Assembly: GCA_026004775.1 (NCBI GenBank)
Contig: BPJU01000012.1
Span: 62,001 to 126,000, forward strand
Source of the DNA: Pirellulaceae bacterium
Lineage (GTDB): Bacteria > Planctomycetota > Planctomycetia > Pirellulales > Pirellulaceae
DNA: 64,000 nt
Reading direction: 5' to 3'
The notes beneath the pieces are model-generated. The model searched no databases. It was not told the DNA's origin and saw only the letters and a list, made by a program, of their open reading frames with translations. A program made the position numbers and the translations under genes. This document shows positions 16,901 to 26,258 of this stretch, in pieces. Position 1 is the first letter of the stretch. Each line of letters begins with the position of its first letter.

Positions 16901-19314
16901 CGAACGGGCGTTACCGGCTCCTGTGTGTGTGGAACAGGCCGGCCGAGGAGGAGATACTCCGGATGGTTCGCGCTCTGGGACATACAGCTCCGGTCGTGGT
17001 GTTCCATTTCGGCCGGATGTCTCTGCAACGCCGCAGGGACTTGGCCCGGTTGTGTCATGAGCGCCGGCAAAGTTGCCTTGTGATAGACGACGTTTTGGTG
17101 CTGTTTCTTTGCGGTGAACGTGGGTCGCGGCTTCCTGTTTTATTTGAGTGCGGTTTGCCGTTTACTCACCAGGATCCATATACGACGGCCGCCGGCTTGG
17201 TGCCTCCGGAGATGTTTTATGGTAGGCGTCAGGAGGCCGATTCCATTGTCGCCCCTGGGGGCACGTGCTTCATTTACGGAGGCCGGCAGCTTGGTAAGAC
17301 CGCCCTGCTTCGACGAGTCGAACAAACTTACCACGATCCGAAACGGGGTTGGATAGTCGTATGGCTGGATTTGAAAACCGAAGGCATTGGTACCGGCAGG
17401 ACGTTAGATGCCATTTGGACGCTATTGGCCCACCGGTTTAAAGAGGTTGGAGTTCTCGATGCGCAGACCCCCGCTAATATACGGCCGGAACGTTTGTTGG
17501 AGTTACTCGAGGCGTGGTTACGGGGACATTCCGAGCGTCGAATTCTCCTGCTATTGGACGAAGCGGATCACTTTCTGGAGTCGGATGGCGAAGAAACCTC
17601 GCCTGGCCCGTTTCACCGCGTGGCGATGCTCAAGGGGTTGATGGATCGGACACAACGTCGATTCAAGGTGGTTTTTGCCGGTCTGCACGATGTGCAACGT
17701 ACAAGCCGCCAAGTCAATCAACCGCTTGCCCCCGGGCACACGGGCGATCCGGTGTGCATTGGCCCGTTGTTGAGTCGCGGCGAGTGGCGTGAAGCTCGAG
17801 CACTGATCGAGCGCCCTTTGGCGACCATCGGGTATCGCTTCGAATCTCCAGATTTAGTTACCAGAATCCTGTCACAAACAAACTACTATCCGAACTTGAT
17901 CCAACTTTATTGCAAGTACTTGCTCGACTCACTTCAACGACGCCACATAACATCGTTCGATGCGCGCCACTCCCCTCCGTACACTATAACCGCCAGCCAC
18001 ATCGAAAGTGTATCCCGCAATCCAGAGTTGCGGCGTGCGATCCGCGACCGGTTCGACCTGACTCTGAATCTTGACCGCCGTTATCGTGTTATTGCCCTGG
18101 TAATAGCCATGTACAGCCAAGGTAGTCCGGAGGAGGCAACCGAGGGATTCTCGGTGAGTTGGGTCCGCGATCAAGTTCTCACTTATTGGCCTCGAGGATT
18201 TAGGAACTCCAGCACGGAAGACGCTCTGCGCGTGCTGCTGGACGAAATGGTGGGCTTAGGGGTACTGGTGAAAACCGGTCAGGACAGGTACGGCTTGCGC
18301 AGCCCGAATCTCGTCCTATTGACCGGCACGGTGGAGCAAATCGAGGCAGATCTGCTTTCCTGTGATACCTGGCCCGACCCGATCGAGTACAACCCAGGAA
18401 CCTTTCGGCCTGTGCGGCGCGACGCTAGCGGAAAGACCGATCCCACACGGCGTAGCCCGTTAACGGCCGAGCAAGAGTCGGTGCTTCGCCAACGCGATAA
18501 TGGCGTTGTGGTACTCTGCGGTTGCGCGGCCGCCCAGCTGGACGAAGTCGCAAACTTCTTAGAGGCGGCGTGCGGTCAAGAGTTCTTCCAGCTCTGGAGC
18601 CGTGTCAGGGACGTACACGGCCTTCGCACTCACCTGGAAAAGTTGCGATCGCGCGTAAAAGATGGCGTTACGGTAGTGTTAATTCCTGCTGACTCTCCGT
18701 GGGAGCCCTCCTGGATTCGGCAGGCACAAACGCGCGTCAAACGCCTGCATTCGCAACAGTCCTTCGCTCGGATAGTGTTCCTGGCAGACCCGGAAAAAGT
18801 ATGGCGGTTTGTGGATACGTGGCACAATCCGTTTGAAGAACTGTTGCAGGATGGAGTCCGCAAATTGAGTTTGGCACCATGGCACACAGCTACCGTCCAG
18901 CAATGGTTGGACGAGTGCGGATTCGGTGCTTCGGCACAAGAGAAATTGGATGAAGTCATGTCGGTGACCGGTGGTTGGCCTGCTGTATTGGAGAGGTTCC
19001 TTCAAACTACGGCGCCCGATCGTAATAACTGGCGTGCCGGCCTCGAAGGCACCCACCGCGAATTGATGGCAACGGAATGGAAAACGCATTGGCAGGAAGC
19101 GTTCGGCCTGAATGTGGTGCCGTATCCCGAGTTGCTCTCCGGTTGGGCACAACTGGGACCAGCAACCGTCCCGGAACTGGCGGAAGTCCTGGAAGCTAGC
19201 GCGACACAAGTGCAACAGGTGGTACGTTGGGCCGAGATCTTGAATCTTGCGACGGCTGTGGGAAATGATCAGTGGGAACTGGTTCCGGTTGTTACCCGAA
19301 TTGTGCTGGGATAA
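13975..19314 (+). CDS. Giant P-loop (AAA/STAND-like) ATPase, candidate type III-B CRISPR ancillary protein
   Basis: About 1,779 residues from ATG 13975, which overlaps the cmr6 stop; a TTG at 13942 and ATGs at 13999 and 14014 are alternatives. No Shine-Dalgarno is evident, consistent with coupling. Layout (numbering from 13975): residues 1-140 charged helical; about 150-265 an acidic Ser/Thr/Glu/Pro linker with an internal repeat; about 280-1000 mostly helical, unassigned; a small alpha/beta domain just before the ATPase; FYGRRQEAD then P-loop GGRQLGKT (1102-1109) and Walker B LLLLDEAD (D1195, E1196); then a helical lid as in STAND/AAA ATPases. A further alpha/beta region lacking an intact P-loop (VVLCGCAAAQLDEV) and a winged-helix-like end follow. 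I do not recognise a named family. The frame is intact over 5.3 kb beside a deleted operon, suggesting selection. A switch or effector role in defence is inferred. Confidence 0.75.
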   Translation: MNDGEKFPMVGCFMLWEELLRQLEQLPDDAKQWDEVERYLDRALAHLRARRQRLEERGRLQELLQRLADEYGEDLRYFQFDRALGWIGSERLAKQPAAAIEALQDLLERLQAYRMHRSSVPKTMSESRRQRDELTVLEETITSLYERLDAIFGPGIDEGATTVPAVESTSTAEEPSGFGGVSSSSEVQTVESTSTAEEPREPSGSLITPESPAAGRTDESLEPPTSTREPLPEEEGRSEPATVSSETEERVSPIAPEYVQPAPPEYRFSAADSSTEIARALLQLKASVRVPFLPNLIWRLIGEGRWGFAYYLAQWLNASDQGCWPYVPAWLIRACVNGLHVKSAYGTMATLLKEDFSYLSKGLVSGGDSDWGEAVGYLLAAASLRPALLAPATGASSVLHGLHTSQGLDQLYDYCRRVAEYGDLGHPLDPTTLKQIKTRAAWQRELDELYGEVEAWYQRALGMTMVYAPASKVWRLWLKSNGLIYNLLKPLRQKDGSQKDAVLQEADRLSDPAVVAREVQRLDRQLRQRRKDDITAKALGQLQSRTREAVNFVRRWVMLLQSDPSIQRRFVQKHVDELRMHLAPRHGKVLEELDCFVVQAKSPMVLAALSVLRKAVESVRALFDPAEPFDPDEPDLRQFLQWDLLRVGGIRLDAQWEPHSLNDEVVAQIVEYLADGERSWRDAFDRYCQALDHEGTLRVIGVLETIAPATSETDRLRQRRDAEVEQCRQALSRDIENTRFQIEEAVALGLLREQERIGFSRIVDAVEIAATDALYFPDLHRHLREVRDRIAAQEKQAEQEVTRRLRESGLTVNHPAYVRIENAIRERDYFTAHEYIDMALRGDELPGVEERREVLREFLDCFSAIENYLIAAEARASGLNRIMDDIQSNRDLGPVTLQRVPGAQKKEAARMVRTWFSAKNDYGITHDAIKTILECLGMPVVRLEKNGSANRLWFDVHTERIADRDFCPVPGYGSQANGRYRLLCVWNRPAEEEILRMVRALGHTAPVVVFHFGRMSLQRRRDLARLCHERRQSCLVIDDVLVLFLCGERGSRLPVLFECGLPFTHQDPYTTAAGLVPPEMFYGRRQEADSIVAPGGTCFIYGGRQLGKTALLRRVEQTYHDPKRGWIVVWLDLKTEGIGTGRTLDAIWTLLAHRFKEVGVLDAQTPANIRPERLLELLEAWLRGHSERRILLLLDEADHFLESDGEETSPGPFHRVAMLKGLMDRTQRRFKVVFAGLHDVQRTSRQVNQPLAPGHTGDPVCIGPLLSRGEWREARALIERPLATIGYRFESPDLVTRILSQTNYYPNLIQLYCKYLLDSLQRRHITSFDARHSPPYTITASHIESVSRNPELRRAIRDRFDLTLNLDRRYRVIALVIAMYSQGSPEEATEGFSVSWVRDQVLTYWPRGFRNSSTEDALRVLLDEMVGLGVLVKTGQDRYGLRSPNLVLLTGTVEQIEADLLSCDTWPDPIEYNPGTFRPVRRDASGKTDPTRRSPLTAEQESVLRQRDNGVVVLCGCAAAQLDEVANFLEAACGQEFFQLWSRVRDVHGLRTHLEKLRSRVKDGVTVVLIPADSPWEPSWIRQAQTRVKRLHSQQSFARIVFLADPEKVWRFVDTWHNPFEELLQDGVRKLSLAPWHTATVQQWLDECGFGASAQEKLDEVMSVTGGWPAVLERFLQTTAPDRNNWRAGLEGTHRELMATEWKTHWQEAFGLNVVPYPELLSGWAQLGPATVPELAEVLEASATQVQQVVRWAEILNLATAVGNDQWELVPVVTRIVLG
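14468..14573 (+). repeat. Imperfect direct repeat in the ATPase linker
   Basis: Two 34-bp copies (14468-14501 and 14540-14573) differ at only a few bases, and their starts are 72 bp (24 codons) apart. Both encode VESTSTAEEP in frame. This marks a recent in-frame duplication in the disordered linker. Confidence 0.85.
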
Positions 19315-19499
19315 AATATGTAAGAAGTTATTGTGCGGTCCCCCACGGGGCAGATACGGGGCCGGTGGCTAATCGTGCCGTGTTGTGCAACCCGCTGAAA
19401 GTGCTTTGCCGTTACATACACCTAATCGACTTTCAACCACCTAAATGGTGATCGCCTTACCATTCGCACAACTCGCAGCAAAGAGAAGGAGGAAGAAAT
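19315..19499. promoter_or_regulatory. Spacer with strong ribosome binding site for the DUF932 gene
   Basis: A 185-bp gap after the ATPase stop. It ends in AAGGAGG seven nt before ATG 19500, among the best Shine-Dalgarno sequences in the window, which fixes the start. No clear terminator was seen, so read-through from the ATPase gene is possible. Confidence 0.5.
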
Positions 19500-20552
19500 A
19501 TGGCTCACGAGATCACTATTCGCCCCGATGGCACCGCTGAAGCGGCGTTTGCAATGGAGCCCGCATGGCACGGTTTGGGGGTGGTGATCGACCACGCCAT
19601 GTCCAGCGAAGAAGCAATTAAGGCAGCACAACTGGATTGGATTGTTGAGCTGGCCCCCCTGAAAGCGTCATGGAATAATGTGGATCGCAAAGTAACAAAT
19701 GCATTTGCGACAGTCAGAACCGATACGGGAGACGTACTGGGTATTGTGTCCCACAAGTATAAAGTGGTTCAGAACTACGAGGCATTTTGCTTCCTGGACT
19801 CGCTGGTCGAAGAAGGCCAAATGACTTATGAGTCGGCGTTTAGTCTGAAGGGCGGCAAGAAAGTCGTACTGCTTGCCCGGTTGCCCTCCGTTGACCAGAT
19901 CGTACCGGATGACCTCCTCCAGCGCTATTTACTACTCTCGCTATCCCATGACGGGTCATCCGGGATACTTTTCGGTCCCACTTCCGTGCGCGTCGTATGT
20001 GCGAACACGTACGCGCTGGCATTGCAGGAGGGATACATAAGGGATATCGGGCGTTTCCTGCCGCGGGACATCCGTGGAACGCAAACACTTTCGGTGCGTC
20101 ACATGGGAAACGTTGCAGATAAGTTGCACAATGCCAAATTGCTCCTGCGGGCAGTTAACGTTATGCTCGATGACTTTGCTGGACTCGCTCGGCGCCTGGC
20201 CCAGTACCGACTAACGGACGAACAATTCAGGCATTTTCTGGATGTGATGTGCCCAAAACTGCCGCCGTACGATCCGGATTACACTCAACAGCGTGCCAGG
20301 GAGATAGAGGCAACGCGGGCGAGCATACACCGTTTATTTTATGAGTGCGATAGACAGAACCTTGCCGGTATCGAAAGGTCGGCATGGGCGGCATTTTGTG
20401 CTGTGGCCGAGCACATCGACCATCTTCCTCGCCGAGGTGCTACGGCTGTACAGAGAGCTGAAGCACGTTTTAATATGGCTCTGTACGGCCCGGGCAGGTC
20501 GATGAAACGGCGAGCCCTGGAAACGCTCCAACGCTTAGTGCTCGGTGCCTAG
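19500..20552 (+). CDS. DUF932 family protein (phage/plasmid-like TIGR03299 type)
   Basis: 350 residues with the family's recognisable course: an N-terminal PAWHGLGVVIDHAMSSEEA segment, then VRTDTGDVLGIVSHKYKVVQNYEAFCFLDSL, then VVLLARLP and the TSVRVVCANTYALAL block. Proteins of this family are common on phages, plasmids and integrated elements; their biochemical role is not settled. There is no signal peptide or membrane segment, so it is cytoplasmic. It sits 185 bp downstream of the giant ATPase on the same strand and may share its transcript. Its presence fits the mobile, defence-island character of the region. Confidence 0.85.
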   Translation: MAHEITIRPDGTAEAAFAMEPAWHGLGVVIDHAMSSEEAIKAAQLDWIVELAPLKASWNNVDRKVTNAFATVRTDTGDVLGIVSHKYKVVQNYEAFCFLDSLVEEGQMTYESAFSLKGGKKVVLLARLPSVDQIVPDDLLQRYLLLSLSHDGSSGILFGPTSVRVVCANTYALALQEGYIRDIGRFLPRDIRGTQTLSVRHMGNVADKLHNAKLLLRAVNVMLDDFAGLARRLAQYRLTDEQFRHFLDVMCPKLPPYDPDYTQQRAREIEATRASIHRLFYECDRQNLAGIERSAWAAFCAVAEHIDHLPRRGATAVQRAEARFNMALYGPGRSMKRRALETLQRLVLGA

Positions 20553-21588
20553 CGCCGGCGGTAGCGGAGCAGTCTTCAGCGGCTTGTCATAAACCTGGCC
20601 GAGAGTGCGTCGGTAATGAGGACGCCATTCCATTGCCTGGGAGTACGGCGAGCTACGCACGGGCACGGCCGAAAAAAGGAACCGCCGAGGCGTAAAAGTA
20701 AGGGTAAACCGAGGCGCAAAAGCGCGAAAGGAAACAGTAATCGTTCATCCTTAAAAAAGATTTCTCTTACCAGTTTTTAGCAGAATGGGTCATAAACGAT
20801 TCGGCAAAGGGAAAAATGGACCAAAATTTGTCTTCGTTGCTGGCAATAGGCGTGGCAGATCCGACTCGTGTGGCAGCAGGTGGCGACGCTTAAGACCAAA
20901 TTGGCTGCGGCGCGGAAAACGTCGTCCCATTCGTTAAAGCCGGAATCCTCGGACATCGCCAAGCCTGCAATAGTAGGAGTGGTGCCCGAAATGAAAGCAT
21001 GATTCTGGAGCATACACGCCGGGGCCAGCCCAGTCATCGCAGACACGCCTGAGTTTTGGGTGAAAAAGTTATGGTCACGGGCTTTGGCGGCCGACGTGAC
21101 GCGGCGTAGGGTGATCAAGAGTGCGCAGGAAGCCTGCGGACGCTGGGAGCGGCGTAAGTTTTTGAGTGCCGGAGTTAAGATAGATGCGACGGGCGGCCAG
21201 ATGTTCCTGGCAGGTAACGTGTTGCCCCGCTTATCCCCCGAACATCCGTCGGCCGCCCCGGTTGGTGCACTTGTGCTTTTTTGTCGGTGAGGCACCGCAC
21301 GAGGTGGATGAGCCCCATGACGGGGAGGCACGGACCGCCCGTTGCGGCTGAGGATACGCTCGGGACGGGTTTTGCCGCGAGCTGGAGCGAGGCAGATAGG
21401 CCGCTGGGCCGGTGCCGGGGATCCGCTGTGTCAAGTTTGGTCGAATAGTATCGAACGGTTTTTGATAGAAGAGTATTGGTTAAGGGGAGCTCAGGGCCAC
21501 AGTTGTGAAAATCTTTGTCAGGTTTGGCCGGCGGATTTTGCACTGATTCCGGTGCGGGACCGTGGTCGGTCCTGCCTCGGGTGCAACA
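20553..21588. other. Intergenic, about 1 kb without a recognisable gene
   Basis: Short frames on both strands resemble nothing I know and lack ribosome binding sites. Around 20685-20740 there is an imperfect direct repeat of CCGAGGCGYAAAAG. The stretch is probably decayed sequence between the defence island and the kinase pseudogene. Confidence 0.4.
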
Positions 21589-23866
21589 ATGGCGGAACGA
21601 AATCCGGAACAATCGATCTTTTTGCATGCGGTTGGGCTTGCGGCGGCGGACCGTGGGGCGTATCTGGATGAGGTTTGCCGGGAGAACGCGCAGTTGCGTG
21701 CTCAATTGGAGGCCCTGCTCGCCGCTCATGACCAGTTGGGCTCCGCGGCGTCCTCCTCGTTCCCGTCGAAAACTACGGTGACATTCACGTCGCTAGCCGA
21801 AACTGTCGGCTCGCGGATTGGCCCTTATCGTTTGATGGAGCAGATTGGCGAAGGGGGGTTCGGCTTGGTGTTCGTCGCCGAGCAGCAGGAACCGGTTCGC
21901 CGCAAGGTGGCTCTGAAGGTTATCAAGCCGGGAATGGACAGCCGCCAGGTGATCGCCCGTTTCGAGGCCGAGCGGAAGGCGCTGGCGCTGATGGACCATC
22001 CGACATCGCCAAAGTGCTTGATGCCGGCGAAACCGCCGGTGGCCGGCCGTACTTCGTGATGGAACTGGTGCGGGGCATCCCGATCACCGATTACTGCGAC
22101 AGCAATCAGCTCGTGCTGCAAGAACGGCTGGAGTTGTTCGTAGCCGTTTGCCAGGCGGTGCAGCATGCGCATCAGAAGGGGATCATCCACCGCAATCTCA
22201 AGCCGTCGGACGTCCTTGTCACCCCGCATGACGGCAGGCCAGCGCCGAAGGTCATCGACTTCGGCGTGGCCAAAGCGATCGGCCAGCAGTTGACGGATCG
22301 CACTCTGTACACGCAGTTTACGCAAATGATCGGTACGCCCGTGACCATGAGCCCGGAGCAGGCAGGGATGAACGGGATGGACGTCGACACCCGCTCGGAC
22401 ATTTACTGGCTCGGCGTGCTGCTTTACGAGTTGCTGACCGGTACGACGCCGCTGGAGAAGAAGCGGTTCCAGGAGGCGGCGTACGATGAGATTCGCCGGC
22501 TTATTCGGGACGCGGAGCCGCCCAAACCGAGCACTCGGCTGAGTACGTTCGAGTCGATTGCCTCTATCGCGGCCCAGCGGCGGATGGAGCCGGCCAAACT
22601 GGCACGACTGGTGCGGGGCGACTTGGACTGGATTGTGATGAAGGCGTTGGAGAAGGACCGCAGCCGCCGCTACCATACGGCCAACGCCTTCGCCCAGGAC
22701 GTACAGCGTTACCTGGCCGATCAGCCGGTGGAGGCGAGTCCGCCGTCGGTTTTGTACCGGCTGCGCAAGTTTGTGCGGCGGAACCAGGCAACGGTGCTGA
22801 CCGCGTCATTGCTTCTCGTGGGGCTGCTGGTGGCGGTCGTCGGCCTGACGATCGGGTACGTGTGGGCCGAGGGAGCGGTGAGGAAGGAAGGGCAAGCCCG
22901 TGAGGAGTCGGCTGGCTGGTGCAGATCGAGCAGATCAACAACACCCTCTTGGACATTCTTATTGATTTCGATATTCGCAAGGCGAAGGCCGGCTCCGATC
23001 CGCTAGAATACGTGCTGGCCCAGCGGCTGATCGAGGCGGGCCGGAAGCTCGACGCTCAGGCGGTCCCTGATCCGCTGATGCTGGCCCGGCTGCACAATCG
23101 GCTGGGGCGGACGCTCGTGGCGCTGGGGCGACCGCAGGAAGCGATCGAGTTTCTCAAGGCGGCACGTGATCGGCTGCAAACCGAGCGGGGATTCGACCAT
23201 CCGGATACGCTGGCCAGCAGGAACGACCTTGCACTTGCCTACCAATTCGCCGGCCAGCTCGACCTGGCCCTGCCGTTCATGGAGGAAACCCTCACCCTCC
23301 GCAAGCTCAAGCTGGGGACCGACCACGTCGACACACTGGTGACCATGCACAATCTGGCCAACATCTACTCGGCCCTCGGCCGGAACGCCGATGCGCTGAG
23401 AATTCATGAAGAGGCGTTCCAGCTTTACAGGGCGACGCTGGGCCCTGAGCATTCCGACACACTCTATACCATGAGCGGGTTGGCCCGGTTCCTGGCCACG
23501 ACGGTCGATACGAAGATGCGCGATCCACGGCGCGCCCTAGAGCTGGCCACGATGGCAGCCGAAAAGTCGCCGCGGAACGCAACCTACCGCGACACGCTAG
23601 GTATAGCCCGCTATCGTGCCGGTGATTGGAAGGGAGCCGTTGCCGACTTGGAAAAGGCCAACGACCTCCGCAAACCGGACGAGACCAGGAACGCCTCCTC
23701 TGCGTTCTTTCTGGCCATGGCGCATTGGCAGCTTGGCGAGAAGGACAAAGCCCGTGCGTGGTTCGATAAAGCCTCCGGCTTGATGGAGAAAGGCCGACGG
23801 GAGGACTCCGAGTTGGAACGATTACGTGACGAGGCGGTCGGGCTATTCGGGGGCCAGAGTAATTGA
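21589..23866 (+). pseudogene. Ser/Thr protein kinase (Pkn type) with TPR domain, frame-broken twice
   Basis: Three consecutive frames together encode one planctomycete-style kinase. Frame 1 (from ATG 21589) holds the N-terminal FLHAVGLAAADRGAYLDEVC module and the start of the kinase (IGEGGFG, VALKVIK). Frame 2 (about 22005-22915) continues from [18 protein letters not shown] through DFGVAKA and MSPEQAG to a transmembrane segment ([23 protein letters not shown]). Frame 3 (from about 22919) carries tetratricopeptide repeats to 23866. The first break looks like a lost A near 22002, where the expected CCGAACATC reads CCGACATC. The catalytic loop reads HRNLKPSD instead of HRDLKPxN (Asn codon at 22194-22196), so even a repaired protein would lack the catalytic Asp. 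A dead gene is the simplest reading. Confidence 0.85.
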
Positions 23867-24147
23867 TGGCCCCGGCGGTTCCCATTTCCGCTGGTGTTTG
23901 GGACACAGCGAATCAAGGAGCACTACTCCCGGGCCACGCCCAGCAGTCATGGTCGATACGCAGTGGGGCTATCAGATGCCTTTCGGCCGTGGTATGATCC
24001 CAAGATATGGCTGGGTTTCCGTTTCCAGAGGGATTTCGTTCTTGCAGTCAGCCTTGTGGAACACCCCAGCCATATTTTTGGCCAGATCACATTTTCCTAA
24101 CGATTGCATTTGAAATTTCGTAACCCTCCCACGTTAGTATAAGCGGC

Positions 24148-25254
24148 ATGAGCCAGGACTATAACGCCGAAATAGAACAGCTTTACGAAACGATAGCCAG
24201 TGGCTTTACATTTCTATTCACGAATGCCGCCAAGACGGGGCACTGGTCCGAGCCGCGCAGCACTGCGCTGGCCGCCATTTGCCTCACGATGCTAGAAGAT
24301 GCCTCGTCGGTGTGGCTGCGGGCCGTCCGGGATTGGATTGAGGCGCAGCAGATCCGGTCGGGGCATGCCCAGGGGTCGTGGTGTGAAGAGATCTGGGACA
24401 CAGGCATGTGCGTATACGCCTTGAAAGAATTAGGCGTCAACTCGCGCCATCCGACCGTGGAATCGGCGCTGGACTGGATCGGCAGCCTTTATTCCTTAAA
24501 CGGCCGGGGCAACTGGCACGATGAACTTTGGGAAACCTGCTGGGCGTTGATAGCCATCCTTCGTTGTGGCCGAACGCCCCCATCGGTCGATATCGTTCAG
24601 CCCATACGCTGGCTCATTTCCCTCCAGCAGCCGGACGGAAATGTCGTGGCGCCTCACTATACCGGTTATTTTTTGCTTATTCACACTCTTTCTCGAAATG
24701 TAATGCTGGAAAGGGAGTTCCGAAATACTTTGGACGCGGCTAAGGACAAATGCACGGAGTACTTGCTGAAGATGTTGAAAGACTGCGAGCAAGGCCGTCT
24801 GTGGACCGGTGAGCCATGGTCTAATGGCCAGATACTTTGGGCACTGTGCGTTGCCGATAGTCTGCCGACAGACAACGAGGTCCTAATCCGAAAGATTGTT
24901 TCGTGGTTCCGTGATGCTCAAGGCCCGCAAGGAAACTGGCTTGACGTAGAAGATACGGCCTCTGCGATTTTGGGTTTGGTTTCTTTGGTACGGTTGCTCG
25001 CTACATCGGGAGGGCTGACAAAAGAGGGCGCGGAGTCGCTCGTGGAACGCCGCCTGCGTAGGATGATATCCGTACCAGCCTTAAAAACACGCAAGCCTTT
25101 CCTGGAACGCGACACGGAGACCGGTTATGTGTGTATCAACGTCCCTGTAGGCGCCATGAATTTGGTCGTTGGCGTCCTTGGGTTTATACTGGTAGCTCTT
25201 GTCGCTTGGGTGGCCAATGTCGTGCAGATTCTGGAATGGCTTAAACACCGCTAG
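24148..25254 (+). CDS. Prenyltransferase/squalene-cyclase-type toroid repeat protein with C-terminal membrane segment
   Basis: 368 residues. Four or five spaced repeats have the alpha/alpha-toroid pattern with Gly-x-Trp turns: GHWSEPRSTALAAICL, GSWCEEIWDTGMCVYALKELG, GNWHDELWETCWALIAIL, and GPQGNWLDVEDTASAILGLVSL. These resemble QW-like repeats of terpene cyclases and prenyltransferase beta subunits, but no DxDD or zinc-ligand motif is seen, so enzymatic activity is doubtful. A single hydrophobic span near residues 336-360 (NLVVGVLGFILVALVAWVAN) anchors it. The next gene, a SAM methyltransferase, starts 11 nt downstream, so the two form an operon. The function is unknown; it may be a binding scaffold at the membrane. 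Confidence 0.65.
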   Translation: MSQDYNAEIEQLYETIASGFTFLFTNAAKTGHWSEPRSTALAAICLTMLEDASSVWLRAVRDWIEAQQIRSGHAQGSWCEEIWDTGMCVYALKELGVNSRHPTVESALDWIGSLYSLNGRGNWHDELWETCWALIAILRCGRTPPSVDIVQPIRWLISLQQPDGNVVAPHYTGYFLLIHTLSRNVMLEREFRNTLDAAKDKCTEYLLKMLKDCEQGRLWTGEPWSNGQILWALCVADSLPTDNEVLIRKIVSWFRDAQGPQGNWLDVEDTASAILGLVSLVRLLATSGGLTKEGAESLVERRLRRMISVPALKTRKPFLERDTETGYVCINVPVGAMNLVVGVLGFILVALVAWVANVVQILEWLKHR

Positions 25255-25265
25255 AGCAGTTACCC

Positions 25266-26258
25266 ATGAACAGTTCGCGGACCAGGGTCGCTGAAATATT
25301 TAATGCCATGCGACGCGATTATGATCAAATCTCCGATCTCTGGTATGCATGGCTATTTTGTCGACTTCATTGGCTAATCGTGGATCGGGTTATCAGATTG
25401 TGGCGCGATCCGACCCAGCAGCGTGTATTGGACATAGGCTGCGGCACGGGATTCCAGACTTTTTTATATGCCTCGGTTGGTGCCAAAGTAGTTGGGATCG
25501 ACGTCGCTGAAGCTTTAGTGCAGGAAGCCTGGGATAAAGCTGTCAACGGACGGCATATTGATGGCCAAAACCTGTTCCCCGCTCACTTCCGTTTTGTCGA
25601 GCACTACAACAAGAGAATCGGAACGCGGCTGGCACGTTGGTTCCCCAACAGACAGTTCGTCATGCCTTCTTTCCAATTAGCTTCCGCGGACCGGCTCCCA
25701 TATATGGATGAGTCGTTCAGTCACGTAAACTGTTGCGGAAGCGTACTGAGCTTCGTTGACAAATATACCACCGCATTCGATGAAATACGTCGTGTCTTGC
25801 GGCCTGGCGGAACTTTTATTCTGGAAGTGGAAAGCAAGTATAATTTCGATTTGATCTGGCCTGTACTGGATGCTACGGTGCTGCGTGGCAAACTGGGTTA
25901 TGACACCGGCTTGCGTGAGGCGCTTGTGCTGTGGAAGAGTGGTCTGGGTCAGCATGTCTGGATGGAATACCCGTTCGGCAATATTGAGCGGCCAATCCAT
26001 ATGAATATTCGGCTGTTCTCGCGCCTTGGATTAAAAAAGGAGCTATGTTCACGCGGACTTTGCCCCTCCAGATGGTGGACCATCCATTCGATCACCAACC
26101 TCATTCCGAGTACCCTCCTGGACAGTCCGCGCCCAAGTAAATTTCTCGTTAGACTGTTTTCGTGGCTGGCTCGACTTGAGGAAACACTGCCGTTTTCGCT
26201 TCCTGGATGCAGTCTTGTTGTATTTGGCGCAAAAAGAGATCGACAAGTAATTGCCTAA
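25266..26258 (+). CDS. Class I SAM-dependent methyltransferase
   Basis: 330 residues. VLDIGCGTGFQTFLYASVGAKVVGIDVAE is the SAM-binding motif I and following strand (about residues 55-85). The FSHVNCCGSVLSFVDKY and RVLRPGGTFILEVES segments are motifs II/III of the UbiE/Methyltransf_11 type. Substrate cannot be told. The C-terminal third (about 230-330) has hydrophobic stretches and is not assigned. It is the second gene of an operon with the toroid-repeat protein (11-nt gap), implying a shared, possibly lipid- or terpenoid-linked, task. The gene ends directly at the ~280-bp dispersed repeat. Confidence 0.8.
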   Translation: MNSSRTRVAEIFNAMRRDYDQISDLWYAWLFCRLHWLIVDRVIRLWRDPTQQRVLDIGCGTGFQTFLYASVGAKVVGIDVAEALVQEAWDKAVNGRHIDGQNLFPAHFRFVEHYNKRIGTRLARWFPNRQFVMPSFQLASADRLPYMDESFSHVNCCGSVLSFVDKYTTAFDEIRRVLRPGGTFILEVESKYNFDLIWPVLDATVLRGKLGYDTGLREALVLWKSGLGQHVWMEYPFGNIERPIHMNIRLFSRLGLKKELCSRGLCPSRWWTIHSITNLIPSTLLDSPRPSKFLVRLFSWLARLEETLPFSLPGCSLVVFGAKRDRQVIA

